A stretch of DNA of 25,292 nt from NCBI GenBank assembly GCA_964583605.1, contig CAZOWL010000064.1:1-25292 (forward strand), written 5' to 3'. Position 1 is the first letter of the stretch; every line of letters starts with the position of its first letter. This document shows, piece after piece, positions 16,622 to 24,943 of this stretch. The notes beneath the pieces are model-generated. The model did no database searches. It saw only the letters and a program-made list of their open reading frames with translations, and was not told the DNA's origin. The position numbers and the translations under genes were made by a program. Origin of the DNA: CAZOWL01 sp964583605. Lineage in GTDB: Bacteria > Pseudomonadota > Gammaproteobacteria > Chromatiales > Chromatiaceae.

Positions 16622-17031
16622 GGCAGATACTTCTCCATCTCGGCCTCCAATGTCACGAAGAGGGGGAAGTAGTGCCGCACGATGGCCTCGACCAGCCGTT
16701 CCGCAGTCTGCTCGTCATAGGTATGTGAAGAGAGATTCCGGCTCTGGATCATCGCCATCCATCGGTCACCGTCGGTGATGAGCGCGACCTTGAAGGCCTC
16801 GCGGGTGGCATCCCTCGATCCCCTGATGCTCTGGCTTCCCTGATCCTGCAAATAGTCCTTGAGCAGGTTCCAGGCAAGCTCATGGGTGAATTCGAAAGCT
16901 TGAATCACCCCTTGCTTCTCCAAGTTTGACAGCTCACGCTGGGCGTTTAGCTCAACTGCTTCTCGCAGTTGCCGCAAGGCCTTTTTATAGCTCGCGAAGC
17001 GCTGTTGCCAGCGGACGTCGTGATCAGTCAT
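16618..17031 (-). CDS. HepT-like HEPN RNase toxin
   Basis: A 137-residue all-helical protein of the HI0074/HepT HEPN group. The catalytic RX4H motif with its following tyrosine is visible as RNLSSHTY: Arg98, His103 and Tyr105, the last being the residue AMPylated by MntA in characterised systems. The segment FEFTHELAWNLLKDYLQDQG is typical of the family. It probably cuts RNA, causing growth arrest when unopposed. The pair lies between repeat copy 5 and the glycine operon's regulatory region, a common accessory-island setting. Confidence 0.85.
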   Translation of the reverse strand: MTDHDVRWQQRFASYKKALRQLREAVELNAQRELSNLEKQGVIQAFEFTHELAWNLLKDYLQDQGSQSIRGSRDATREAFKVALITDGDRWMAMIQSRNLSSHTYDEQTAERLVEAIVRHYFPLFVTLEAEMEKYLP

Positions 17032-17140
17032 CGATTGACCTTGGCCTCTCTTACCCCGGCGGCGCCATTATAGGCGATGTCGTCCCCCCGGCTGGCCAGG
17101 GAGAAGGGGCTGACGCGGATGAGATCTGGCGTCATAGGCG

Positions 17141-17170
17141 ATCTGGATAGACTTGGATAGAGTTGGATAG
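17141..17170 (+). repeat. Three tandem decamer repeats (NNYTGGATAG)
   Basis: ATCTGGATAG, ACTTGGATAG and AGTTGGATAG follow each other without gaps, with a 10-base period close to one helical turn. They lie about 110 bases upstream of the gcv promoter and 110 bases upstream of hepT. They could be repeated protein-binding sites on one face of the DNA or a slippage-prone tract. Confidence 0.7.
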
Positions 17171-17279
17171 AGAGAGCGGGCATCCGACGCCCGTGGATCC
17201 AGGTCAAAGGGTCTTCCGTAGGGTGCGTCTCGCAGCCGAAGGTCAGGGGGCCTACCCTTCAGGGCTAATGGCCCTCGGG

Positions 17280-17308
17280 TTGGCAAGGCCGTAGGAGGAG
17301 GCTATAGT
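17280..17308 (+). promoter_or_regulatory. Sigma-70 promoter of the gcv operon
   Basis: TTGGCA (17280-17285) and TATAGT (17303-17308) are separated by exactly 17 bases. Each matches five of six consensus positions. Transcription would start near 17315, just ahead of the glycine riboswitch, which makes the call convincing. Confidence 0.75.
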
Positions 17309-17320
17309 CACGGTTCGGAG

Positions 17321-17511
17321 CTCGCCCCGTGGGAGAGACCGGCCGAGAAGGCCGGCGCCGAAGGCGCAACACCGCCCGGAATCGCTCAGGCAGAAGGACC
17401 GTGGGGCCGATACCGACTCTGGAGAGCGGCTGGGGTACGATGACAACGGCCCTGGCCCACCGATGGGGCAGCGACGGTCGACCGTTGCAAACTCTCAGGT
17501 TCAGGACAGAG
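17321..17511 (+). promoter_or_regulatory. Tandem glycine riboswitch
   Basis: Two consecutive glycine aptamers are visible. Aptamer 1 spans about 17324-17407: closing stem GCCCC/GGGGC, core GGGAGAGACC, GCCGAAGGCGCAAC and CGCTCAGGCAGAAGGACCG. Aptamer 2 spans about 17412-17511: TCTGGAGAGCGG, CACCGATGGGGCAGCGAC and CTCTCAGGTTCAGGACAGAG, with stem CTCT/AGAG. Both are strong matches to the family consensus. A terminator hairpin begins at the next base, so this is probably an ON switch: glycine binding favours read-through into gcvT and the cleavage genes. Confidence 0.92.
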
Positions 17512-17558
17512 GGGCGGCGGCGACGGCATGATGCCCGTGGCCGCCGCCCTTTTGTTTG
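17512..17558 (+). terminator. Riboswitch-controlled intrinsic terminator
   Basis: GGGCGGCGGC (17512-17521) pairs perfectly with GCCGCCGCCC (17540-17549), the loop region adds further pairing (ACGGCAT / ATGCCCGT), and TTTTGTTT follows. It directly abuts the closing strand of aptamer 2, so ligand binding can compete with its folding. Confidence 0.85.
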
Positions 17559-17657
17559 CGGGCCGACAACCGCATCCAAGGCACGACGGCGAGATCACGC
17601 CGAGATTCTTCGGGAGGCCCGCGTCCATTGCCCTCCCGGCCCTAGGTGGAGAGCCCG

Positions 17658-18755
17658 ATGGGATTGCAGACCCCCTTATTCGCGGAGCACCAACGGCTCG
17701 GTGCGCGCATCGTCCCCTTCGGAGGCTGGGACATGCCGCTGCACTATGGCTCGCAGCTCGAAGAGCATCACACCGTGCGGCGCTCCGCCGGTCTGTTCGA
17801 TGTCTCACACATGCGGCCGGTCGACGTGGCCGGGCCCGAGAGCGAGCCGTTCCTCCGCTATCTCCTCGCCAACGACGTGGCGAAGCTCAAAGAGCCAGGC
17901 AAGGCCCTGTACAGCTGCATGCTCAACGAGGAAGGTGGCGTCATCGATGACCTGATCGTCTACCGGCTCGCTGACGACCGCTTCCGACTCGTCGTCAATG
18001 CAGCCACCGCGGACAAGGACATCGCCTGGGTGCGAGCCCGCTCCGCCCGATTCGACGCCGAGATCCATCGCCGCGATGACCTGGCGATGCTCGCAGGGCA
18101 AGGCCCGACGGCGCGGTCCTTGACGGCGCCACATCTGCCGAGGGCCGCGCAGCGGGCGGCACTCGCACTGGCGCCGTTCAGCGCGGTCGAAGAGGCCGGC
18201 TGGCTCGTCGCGCGCACGGGTTACACAGGCGAAGACGGCCTCGAGATCCTGTTGCCTAGCCGCGAGGCGCCGGAGCTCTGGCGAATCCTCATTCAGGCTG
18301 GCCTCAAGCCTTGCGGGCTCGGGGCACGCGACACCCTGCGCCTGGAGGCCGGAATGAATCTATACGGCCAGGACATGGACGAGAAGACGACGCCGTTGGA
18401 GAGCGGGCTCGGCTGGACCGTCGCCTGGCAGCCGGTCACCCGCGACTTCGTCGGCCGTGAGGCACTCTCCCGACAAAAGGAGGCGACGGAGGGTCACCGA
18501 CAGCTAGTCGGGATGCTCGCGCTCGCACCAGGGATCTTGCGGGCCCACCAGTCGGTCTTGGAGGGCGAGCGGCCGATCGGTGAGATCACATCGGGTGGCT
18601 TCTCCCCGACCCTTCAGCGCTCGATCGCGCTGGCGCGCGTGCCGGCGGGGGCACCTCGCGCCGATTGGACGGTCGCCATCCGCGACCGGCGCGTCCCAAT
18701 CCAACCCGTCCGGCCGCCGTTTGTCCGCCACGGGCAGGCCTGCATCGATCTCTGA
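17658..18755 (+). CDS. gcvT: Glycine cleavage system T protein (aminomethyltransferase)
   Basis: A 365-residue T protein, which transfers the methylene group from the aminomethyl-lipoyl H protein to tetrahydrofolate and releases ammonia. Characteristic stretches are GARIVPFGGWDMPLHYG near the N-terminus, GLFDVSHM, ARTGYTGEDGLEI, LGARDTLRLEAGMNLYGQDMD (folate-site aspartate region) and GEITSGGFSPTL. The length matches the family. The start ATG 17658 has GGAGAG 5 bases upstream; a GTG four codons earlier is rejected. The mRNA leader holds the glycine riboswitch and terminator. First gene of the operon. Confidence 0.96.
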   Translation: MGLQTPLFAEHQRLGARIVPFGGWDMPLHYGSQLEEHHTVRRSAGLFDVSHMRPVDVAGPESEPFLRYLLANDVAKLKEPGKALYSCMLNEEGGVIDDLIVYRLADDRFRLVVNAATADKDIAWVRARSARFDAEIHRRDDLAMLAGQGPTARSLTAPHLPRAAQRAALALAPFSAVEEAGWLVARTGYTGEDGLEILLPSREAPELWRILIQAGLKPCGLGARDTLRLEAGMNLYGQDMDEKTTPLESGLGWTVAWQPVTRDFVGREALSRQKEATEGHRQLVGMLALAPGILRAHQSVLEGERPIGEITSGGFSPTLQRSIALARVPAGAPRADWTVAIRDRRVPIQPVRPPFVRHGQACIDL

Positions 18756-18817
18756 GCCGGACCGACGGCCGCGTCGAGCCCTCCCGACCGAACCCCAACC
18801 TATGCGGAGACGCAACC

Positions 18818-19210
18818 ATGAGTAACCTGCCGGCAGATCTACGCTACACCAAGAGCCATGAGTGGACCCGCGACAACGGCGACGGCACCGTGACCGTCGG
18901 CATCACGGACCATGCGCAAGACGCCCTCGGCGATCTCGTCTACGTCGAGCTCCCCGAAGCGGGCAAACAGGTCGGTGCCGGCGAGGCCTGCGCGGTTGTC
19001 GAATCGGTCAAGGCCGCCTCGGATATTTACAGCCCACTGGCTGGCGAGGTCATCGAGGCCAACGCCGTGCTCGGTGACGCCCCTGAGACGGTCAATCAAG
19101 ATCCCTATGGCGACGGCTGGATCTTCAAGCTGCGGCTCGCCGACCCGTCGGCCCTTGACGGGCTCCTCGATGCGGCCGGCTACGCCGCCACGCTGGAGGA
19201 AGGCGCCTGA
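18818..19210 (+). CDS. gcvH: Glycine cleavage system H protein
   Basis: A 130-residue lipoyl carrier protein that shuttles the aminomethyl group between the P, T and L proteins. The lipoylated lysine is Lys65 in VVESVKAASD, and the N-terminal LRYTKSHEWTR and VGITDHAQDALGDLV are typical. The ATG at 18818 has GGAG 10 bases upstream. It follows gcvT after 62 bases and precedes gcvPA by 21. Confidence 0.97.
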   Translation: MSNLPADLRYTKSHEWTRDNGDGTVTVGITDHAQDALGDLVYVELPEAGKQVGAGEACAVVESVKAASDIYSPLAGEVIEANAVLGDAPETVNQDPYGDGWIFKLRLADPSALDGLLDAAGYAATLEEGA

Positions 19211-19231
19211 GCCGTCCGGAGCCGCGATTCG

Positions 19232-20626
19232 ATGCCTTTCATTCCGCATACCGAAGAGGACGTCGCCGCGATGCTGGCCACGATCGGCATCGATTCCGTC
19301 GATGCGCTCTTCGATGAGATACCTGATTCCCTGCGCGCCGGCCCGCTGGAGAAGATCCCACCGGCGCTCGCCGAGATGGAGGTCGCCCAGCTCCTCCAGG
19401 CGCGGGCCCATCGCGACGGACAGCCGGTTTGCTTCATCGGCGCCGGGGCGTATGACCATCATATCCCCGCCGCGGTCTGGCAGATCGCGACACGTGGGGA
19501 GTTCTACAGCGCCTATACCCCGTATCAGGCCGAGGCAAGTCAAGGCACGTTGCAGCTCCTCTACGAATTCCAGTCGATGATGACCGCACTGACGGCGCTC
19601 GACGTCTCCAACGCCTCGCTCTACGACGGCGGCTCGGCGCTGGCTGAGGCCGTGCTCATGGCGGTCCGGGTCAAGCGCCAGCGTGCGGTCCGACGGGTCC
19701 TGGTGCCGCGTGCCGTGAATCCCGCCTACCGGCGCACGCTGGTCAGCCTGGTCGGCAGCCAGGGTATCGAGCTGATCGAGGTGCCCTTTGATCCGGCCGG
19801 TGGCCGTACGGCGATCGAGGTGCTCGAGCCCTTCGGTGCCGAGCCTTTCGATGCGCTCGTCCTGCCGCAGCCCAACTTCTTCGGGGTTCTCGAGGAGACC
19901 GACGCCCTGACCGATTGGGCACACGAGCGGCATGCGCTGGTGATCGGGGTCGTCAATCCGATCGCGCTCGCACGGCTCGCTGCGCCTGGCGAGTGGGGGC
20001 AAGCCGGCGCCGACATCGCCTGCGGCGACATCCAGCCCCTCGGGATCCCTCTGTCGTCGGGCGGGCCTTATGCCGGCTTTCTCTGCTGCAAGAAAGATCA
20101 CGTGCGCCAGCTCCCGGGCCGCCTCGTCGGGCGCACACTGGATCTGAATGGCCGCCCCGGGTTCACCCTGACACTGCAAGCCCGCGAGCAGCACATCCGC
20201 CGCGGCAAGGCGACCTCGAACATCTGCACCAACCAAGGGCTCTTGGTGACGGCCGCGACGATCCATATGGCGCTGCTCGGCACGGATGGCCTCGAGCGGG
20301 TCGCCGACGCCTGCTGGGCCAACGCCCACGACCTCGTGACGAAGCTGGGCGAGATCCCTGGCATCACGCCGCTGTTCGATGGTCCGACCTTTCATGAGCA
20401 GGCCTTGCGGCTGCCAGTGCCGGCGGCGGAGATTTTGCCCGCGCTGGCCGCCAAGAACATCTTGGGCGGCTATGATCTCGGTTGCGACTATCCCGAGCTG
20501 GCACCGGCGTTGCTGGTCTGCGCCACAGAGGTGCGAACGGACGCCGAGATCGCAGCCTATGCTGGCGAGCTCACTCGGATCATGGCGGGGCGGGACCACG
20601 CCATCGCCGGGTCCGGCCGGGCATGA
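19232..20626 (+). CDS. gcvPA: Glycine dehydrogenase (decarboxylating) subunit 1
   Basis: A 464-residue protein corresponding to the N-terminal half of the P protein, which here is split into two genes. It begins MPFIPHTEEDVAAMLATIGI and contains GAGAYDHHIPAAVWQIATRGEFYSAYTPYQAE, QGTLQLLYEFQSMMTALT and GDIQPLGIPLSSGGPYAGF, all typical. With subunit 2 it decarboxylates glycine using pyridoxal phosphate and loads the H protein. Split P proteins of this type are known in many bacteria. Unusually, a peroxidase gene separates it from gcvPB. Confidence 0.95.
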   Translation: MPFIPHTEEDVAAMLATIGIDSVDALFDEIPDSLRAGPLEKIPPALAEMEVAQLLQARAHRDGQPVCFIGAGAYDHHIPAAVWQIATRGEFYSAYTPYQAEASQGTLQLLYEFQSMMTALTALDVSNASLYDGGSALAEAVLMAVRVKRQRAVRRVLVPRAVNPAYRRTLVSLVGSQGIELIEVPFDPAGGRTAIEVLEPFGAEPFDALVLPQPNFFGVLEETDALTDWAHERHALVIGVVNPIALARLAAPGEWGQAGADIACGDIQPLGIPLSSGGPYAGFLCCKKDHVRQLPGRLVGRTLDLNGRPGFTLTLQAREQHIRRGKATSNICTNQGLLVTAATIHMALLGTDGLERVADACWANAHDLVTKLGEIPGITPLFDGPTFHEQALRLPVPAAEILPALAAKNILGGYDLGCDYPELAPALLVCATEVRTDAEIAAYAGELTRIMAGRDHAIAGSGRA

Positions 20627-20658
20627 CATGGCACTCAACCCAAACCGGAGAATCGACG

Positions 20659-21159
20659 ATGGCCAACATCACGCTAGAAGGCAATGCGATCCGCACGAAT
20701 GGCGACTTGCCGGCCGTCGGCACGGCCGCACCAGATTTTCATCTCGTCGACAAGCACCTCAATACCGTCTCCTTGGCGAGCTGGCCGGGCAAGAAGAAGC
20801 TGCTGAATATCGTGCCCAGCCTAGACACGCCGGTCTGTGCCACCTCGACGAAGCGTTTCAATCAAGCGATGGCCGGCAAGGCGGATGCGGTCGCCCTCGC
20901 GATCTCCGCTGATCTGCCGTTCGCCTCCGGTCGTTTCTGCGGCCAGGAGGGGATCACCAATGTGCTACCCCTCTCAATGATGCGCTCGCGCAACTTCGCC
21001 AAAGACTACGGCGTGTTGATCACCGATGGGCCGCTGGAGGGGATCTCGGCCCGGGCGATTGTCGTGCTCGATGCATCGGACCGGGTGGTCTATACGCAGC
21101 TGGTGCCCGAGATCACGCAAGAGCCGGACTATGATGCCGCCCTCGCCGCACTCGCCTGA
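20659..21159 (+). CDS. tpx: Thiol peroxidase (Tpx, atypical 2-Cys peroxiredoxin)
   Basis: A 166-residue peroxiredoxin of Tpx type, reducing hydrogen and alkyl peroxides at the expense of thioredoxin. The peroxidatic Cys60 lies in LDTPVCATSTKRFN and the resolving Cys94 in ASGRFCGQEGITNV, the spacing typical of Tpx. The length matches E. coli Tpx (168). The ATG at 20659 has GGAG 9 bases upstream. It lies inside the gcv operon, 32 bases after gcvPA and 47 before gcvPB, on the same strand, so it is likely co-expressed with glycine cleavage. Confidence 0.95.
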   Translation: MANITLEGNAIRTNGDLPAVGTAAPDFHLVDKHLNTVSLASWPGKKKLLNIVPSLDTPVCATSTKRFNQAMAGKADAVALAISADLPFASGRFCGQEGITNVLPLSMMRSRNFAKDYGVLITDGPLEGISARAIVVLDASDRVVYTQLVPEITQEPDYDAALAALA

Positions 21160-21206
21160 GCCCGGCAATCGCTCGCCCGCGACACACCAGACGATTTGAT
21201 TCCTTC

Positions 21207-22673
21207 ATGCTGATCCACGACCTCTCCCGTCCTGGGCGGCGCGCCGCCGCCCAGGCCCCGCTTGCGCCGCGCCCAACCCCCAACCTGCCGCAGCACCTGC
21301 GCCGCCGCAAACGTCCCGCGCTTCCCGAGGTCTCGGAGCTTCAGGTCGTCAGGCATTACACGCGGCTCTCGCAGCGGAATTTCTCGATCGACACCCATTT
21401 CTATCCGCTCGGCTCGTGCACGATGAAGTACAACCCGCGGGCGTGCAACAGCCTGGCGATGTTGCCCGGATTTCTCGCCCGCCACCCGCTGGCGCCGACA
21501 AGTCAGGGCCAGGGCGTTCTCGCATGCCTCTTTGAGCTGCAGGAGCTGCTCAAGGAGGTAAGCGGAATGCAGGCCGTCTCACTGGCCCCAGCAGCCGGCG
21601 CCCAAGGCGAGTTCGCCGGGGTGGCCATGATCCGGGCCTACCATCGGGCCCGCGGCGACGACGCCCGCCGCGAGATCCTCGTGCCTGATGCGGCCCATGG
21701 CACGAATCCCGCCTCCGCCGTGATGTGCGGCTTCGACGTGCGCGAGATCCCGACCGGGGCCAACGGCGATGTCGACATCGCCGCCCTGCGTGAGGTCGTT
21801 GGCCCGCACACGGCGGGCATCATGCTGACCAACCCGAGCACGCTAGGTGTCTTCGAGCGCGGCATCGAGGCCATCGCCGAGACCGTGCACAGCGCCGGTG
21901 GCCTGCTCTACTACGACGGCGCCAATCTCAACGCCATCCTGGGCAAGGCACGGCCGGGCGACATGGGCTTCGACGTGATCCACATGAACCTGCATAAGAC
22001 CTTCTCGACACCACACGGCGGTGGAGGGCCTGGTGCCGGTCCGGTCGGCGTCTGCGAGCGGCTCGCCCCGTATCTTCCTGTGCCGCTGGTCACCTATGAC
22101 GGCGCGGAGTACCGCTGGCTGACGGAGCGCGAGCGGCCGGAGAGTATCGGCCATTTGACAGCCTTCGGCGGCAACATCGGTATCCTGCTGCGGGCCTACG
22201 TCTACGCCAGGATGCTCGGCCGCGAGGGCATGCAGCGGGTCGCCGAATTTGCCACGCTCAACGCCAATTACCTGCTTCGACGCCTCACCGAGGCCGGCTT
22301 CGAGGCCGCCTATCCGCAGCGGCGCGCGAGTCACGAACTCATCATCACGCTGCGGCATGAGGCCAAGGCGCTCGGTGTCACGGCGATGGATTTCGCCAAA
22401 CGACTCCTCGACTACGGTTTTCATGCCCCGACCACCTATTTCCCACTGCTAGTGCCCGAGTGCCTGCTCATCGAGCCGACTGAGAGCGAAACAAAGGAGG
22501 AGCTGGACGGCTTCATCGAGGCCTTGATCCAGATCCGTCAGGAGGCCAACGAAGATCCTGAGCTTGTGCGCGGGGCGCCGCACAGCCTTCCCGTGCGGCG
22601 CCTGGATGACGTGCGAGCCGCGCGGCAGCTGGATCTGGGCTGGAAGCCGCGTGACGCCGATGGACAATCCTGA
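21207..22673 (+). CDS. gcvPB: Glycine dehydrogenase (decarboxylating) subunit 2
   Basis: A 488-residue C-terminal half of the split P protein. The PLP-binding lysine is Lys264 in DVIHMNLHKTFSTPHGGGGPG. Other family stretches are RNFSIDTHFYPLGSCTMKYNP, DAAHGTNPASAVMCGFDV and the C-terminal EPTESETKEELDGFIEAL. There is no clear ribosome binding site before ATG 21207. The next gene begins 14 bases before this one ends, which implies coupled translation. Confidence 0.96.
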   Translation: MLIHDLSRPGRRAAAQAPLAPRPTPNLPQHLRRRKRPALPEVSELQVVRHYTRLSQRNFSIDTHFYPLGSCTMKYNPRACNSLAMLPGFLARHPLAPTSQGQGVLACLFELQELLKEVSGMQAVSLAPAAGAQGEFAGVAMIRAYHRARGDDARREILVPDAAHGTNPASAVMCGFDVREIPTGANGDVDIAALREVVGPHTAGIMLTNPSTLGVFERGIEAIAETVHSAGGLLYYDGANLNAILGKARPGDMGFDVIHMNLHKTFSTPHGGGGPGAGPVGVCERLAPYLPVPLVTYDGAEYRWLTERERPESIGHLTAFGGNIGILLRAYVYARMLGREGMQRVAEFATLNANYLLRRLTEAGFEAAYPQRRASHELIITLRHEAKALGVTAMDFAKRLLDYGFHAPTTYFPLLVPECLLIEPTESETKEELDGFIEALIQIRQEANEDPELVRGAPHSLPVRRLDDVRAARQLDLGWKPRDADGQS

Positions 22674-23031
22674 CCTGCGTGGCTGGCGGCACGCGGTGCG
22701 GGCCTTCGGCTTCTCACTGAAGGGGCTGCGCGCCTGCTTTCGCTCCGAAGAGGCCTTCCGTCAGGAGGTCATCGCCCTGATCCCGCTCGTGCCGATCGGA
22801 CTCTGGCTCGGCGAAACCCCCGTCGAACGCGCGATGCTGGTCGGGAGCCTGCTGATCGTGCCCATCGTCGAGCTGCTGAACTCAGCGATCGAAGCCAATG
22901 TCGACCGCATCGGCCCGGAGCGTCACGAGCTGTCTGCTCGAGCGAAGGACATCGCTTCGGCGGCGGTACTCACTAGCCTGGTCTTTACATCTGTGACTTG
23001 GGGCCTGATCCTATTGCCGAAGTGGCTGTGA
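22660..23031 (+). CDS. dgkA: Diacylglycerol kinase
   Basis: A 123-residue integral membrane kinase with three predicted transmembrane helices, at about residues 36-50, 56-70 and 96-120. It phosphorylates diacylglycerol to phosphatidic acid in the inner membrane. Signature residues are visible: RSEEAFRQE, VELLNSAIEANVDRIG and ARAKDIASAAV. Its length equals E. coli DgkA (122). It overlaps gcvPB by 14 bases and is therefore probably expressed from the glycine operon, although no metabolic link is obvious. Confidence 0.93.
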   Translation: MDNPDLRGWRHAVRAFGFSLKGLRACFRSEEAFRQEVIALIPLVPIGLWLGETPVERAMLVGSLLIVPIVELLNSAIEANVDRIGPERHELSARAKDIASAAVLTSLVFTSVTWGLILLPKWL

Positions 23032-23141
23032 CGGCGACGACGCTGCCGACTGCGCAGCGGCGCGTCTTCAGCCCAAGGCCCGACCAGGTTGTATGTCGTC
23101 GGCGCCCGTTCTGCGACTGCCTATCATCGAAGACCTGGGTC

Positions 23142-23678
23142 ATGAACATGAGCAAGCACTTCCACGACACCGGCTTCATCCCCCTCGGGGTCGCCATCCT
23201 GACCGTCTCGGACACGCGCGGCGAGGCGGAAGACACCTCCGGGCAGCTACTGCGTGAACGAGCTGAGGCGGCTGGACACCGCGTCGTCGCCAAGGTGATC
23301 CTCCCGGATGACCGATACCGGCTGCGGGCCGTCTTCTCCCAGTGGATCGCCGATCCTGAGGTGCAGGTGATATTGAGCACCGGTGGGACGGGCCTCACCG
23401 GACGCGACAGCACGCCGGAGGCGGTGCGCTGCCTATTCGACAAGCCCATCGAGGGTTTCGGTGAGCTGTTTCGTCAGCTCTCCTACTCGGAGATCGGCAC
23501 CTCGACGATCCAATCGCGCGCCTTCGCGGGGCTGGCCAACGGGACCTTTATCTTCTGCTTGCCGGGCTCGACCGGCGCCTGCCAGACCGCCTGGGATCAG
23601 ATCCTCAAGCCCCAGCTGGACCACAGCACACGGCCGTGCAATTTCGTCCAGCTGATCCCCCGGCTCAAGGAGATCTGA
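23142..23678 (+). CDS. moaB: Molybdenum cofactor biosynthesis protein MoaB
   Basis: A 178-residue protein of the MoaB/MogA fold. It has VAILTVSDTRGEAEDTSG, STGGTGLTGRDSTPEAVRCLFDKPIEGFGELFRQLSY and NGTFIFCLPGSTGACQTAWDQIL, typical of MoaB. It binds molybdopterin and is thought to help adenylylate it. The start may be ATG 23142 or 23148; ribosome site evidence is weak. It follows dgkA by 110 bases and ends 5 bases before moeA, so moaB-moeA-moaD form a tight set. Confidence 0.92.
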   Translation: MNMSKHFHDTGFIPLGVAILTVSDTRGEAEDTSGQLLRERAEAAGHRVVAKVILPDDRYRLRAVFSQWIADPEVQVILSTGGTGLTGRDSTPEAVRCLFDKPIEGFGELFRQLSYSEIGTSTIQSRAFAGLANGTFIFCLPGSTGACQTAWDQILKPQLDHSTRPCNFVQLIPRLKEI

Positions 23679-23683
23679 CAGCG

Positions 23684-24943
23684 ATGGGCGCGCCAGACGC
23701 AAACCGCTGCGGCGGCGGGTCGGCGACCTACCCGAGCTGGTCGTTCGACGAGGCGCTCGAGCGATTGCTCGCCGCGGCCCGCCCCCTAGCCGATCAGGAG
23801 TCGATTGCGACCCAGCAGGGCCTGAATCGGGTCCTCGCCGAGCCAGTCGTCAGCGCAATCTCGATCCCAGTCTGGGACAACAGCGCGATGGATGGCTACG
23901 CTGTGCGGAGCTGCGACCTGGCCGAGCCGGAGGCCCAGCTCCGCGTCGCCCAACGCATCCCTGCCGGGCATGTGGGCCGCCTGGTAGAGTCCGGAACCGC
24001 GGCACGTATCTTCACCGGTGCCCCGGTGCCACCTGGCGCCGACAGCGTCGCGATTCAGGAGGTGTGCGTCGAAGAGGACGGCTGGGTGCGAGCCACCGCT
24101 CCGGTGCGCCCTGGCGAGAACATCCGCCGCGCAGGGGAGGAGATCACAGCAGGCGACACAGTGCTCACCGCGGGCACCCGCCTCGGCCCTCAGCACCTCG
24201 CGCTGGCAGCGACCGTCGGCGCCGACGAGCTGCGGGTGCATCGACGCCTGCGCGTGGCAGTGCTAGCCACCGGGGACGAGCTGGTCATGCCCGGACAACC
24301 GCTGGCCCCCGGGCAGATCTACAACTCCAATCGCTTTCTGACAAAGGCGATGCTGGCGATGCTCGGTTGCGAGGTCCTGGATCTAGGTATCGTCGGTGAC
24401 AGCCTGGAGCAGACGCAGGTGGCCCTCGCTCGGGGCGCCGAGGCCGCCGATCTCGTGCTCGCCAGCGGAGGCGTCTCGGTCGGCGAGGAGGATCACGTCA
24501 AGCCGGCCATCGAGCAGCTCGGTCGGCTCGAGCTCTGGCGCCTCGCCATCCGACCTGGCAAGCCGCTCGCCGTCGGCCAGATCGGCTCGACACCAGTTAT
24601 CGGGAGCCCCGGCAACCCTGTGGCCCTCTTCGTCGTATTCAGCATGTTGATCCGGCCGTTCATCCTTCGCGCGCAGGGCGTGATTGGGGACCTCCGTCCC
24701 AAGGGCATCTGGGGCGAGGCCGATTTCGACTGGCCACGACCGGACAAGCGCCGCGAGTTCGCCCGGGCACGCATCACGACTGCGGACACCGCTCGGCCGC
24801 GGGTAACCCTGTACCCGAGCCGTTCCTCGGCGATGCTGTCTTCGGTGGCTTGGGCAACGGGTCTGGCGGTGATACCAGAGGGTCAGCGCCTGGTGCGCGG
24901 TGACCTGGTCGAGTACCTCCCATTCAGCGAGCTGATGGCATGA
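23684..24943 (+). CDS. moeA: Molybdopterin molybdenumtransferase MoeA
   Basis: A 419-residue MoeA that inserts molybdate into adenylylated molybdopterin. Typical stretches are VWDNSAMDGYAVR, GTAARIFTGAPVPPGADSV, VLATGDELVMPGQPL with IYNSNRFL, ASGGVSVGEEDHVK and AIRPGKPLAVGQIG followed by GSPGNPVALFV. Length and domain order match the family. AAGGAG overlaps the end of moaB about 11 bases upstream. The final ATGA overlaps the moaD start by 4 bases. Confidence 0.96.
   Translation: MGAPDANRCGGGSATYPSWSFDEALERLLAAARPLADQESIATQQGLNRVLAEPVVSAISIPVWDNSAMDGYAVRSCDLAEPEAQLRVAQRIPAGHVGRLVESGTAARIFTGAPVPPGADSVAIQEVCVEEDGWVRATAPVRPGENIRRAGEEITAGDTVLTAGTRLGPQHLALAATVGADELRVHRRLRVAVLATGDELVMPGQPLAPGQIYNSNRFLTKAMLAMLGCEVLDLGIVGDSLEQTQVALARGAEAADLVLASGGVSVGEEDHVKPAIEQLGRLELWRLAIRPGKPLAVGQIGSTPVIGSPGNPVALFVVFSMLIRPFILRAQGVIGDLRPKGIWGEADFDWPRPDKRREFARARITTADTARPRVTLYPSRSSAMLSSVAWATGLAVIPEGQRLVRGDLVEYLPFSELMA

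Noticed and set aside
18839..20638. A 599-codon minus-strand open frame opposite gcvH and gcvPA
   Set aside because: It is a shadow of two certain genes: high GC with G/C at third positions keeps the antisense frame open. It has no recognisable domain.
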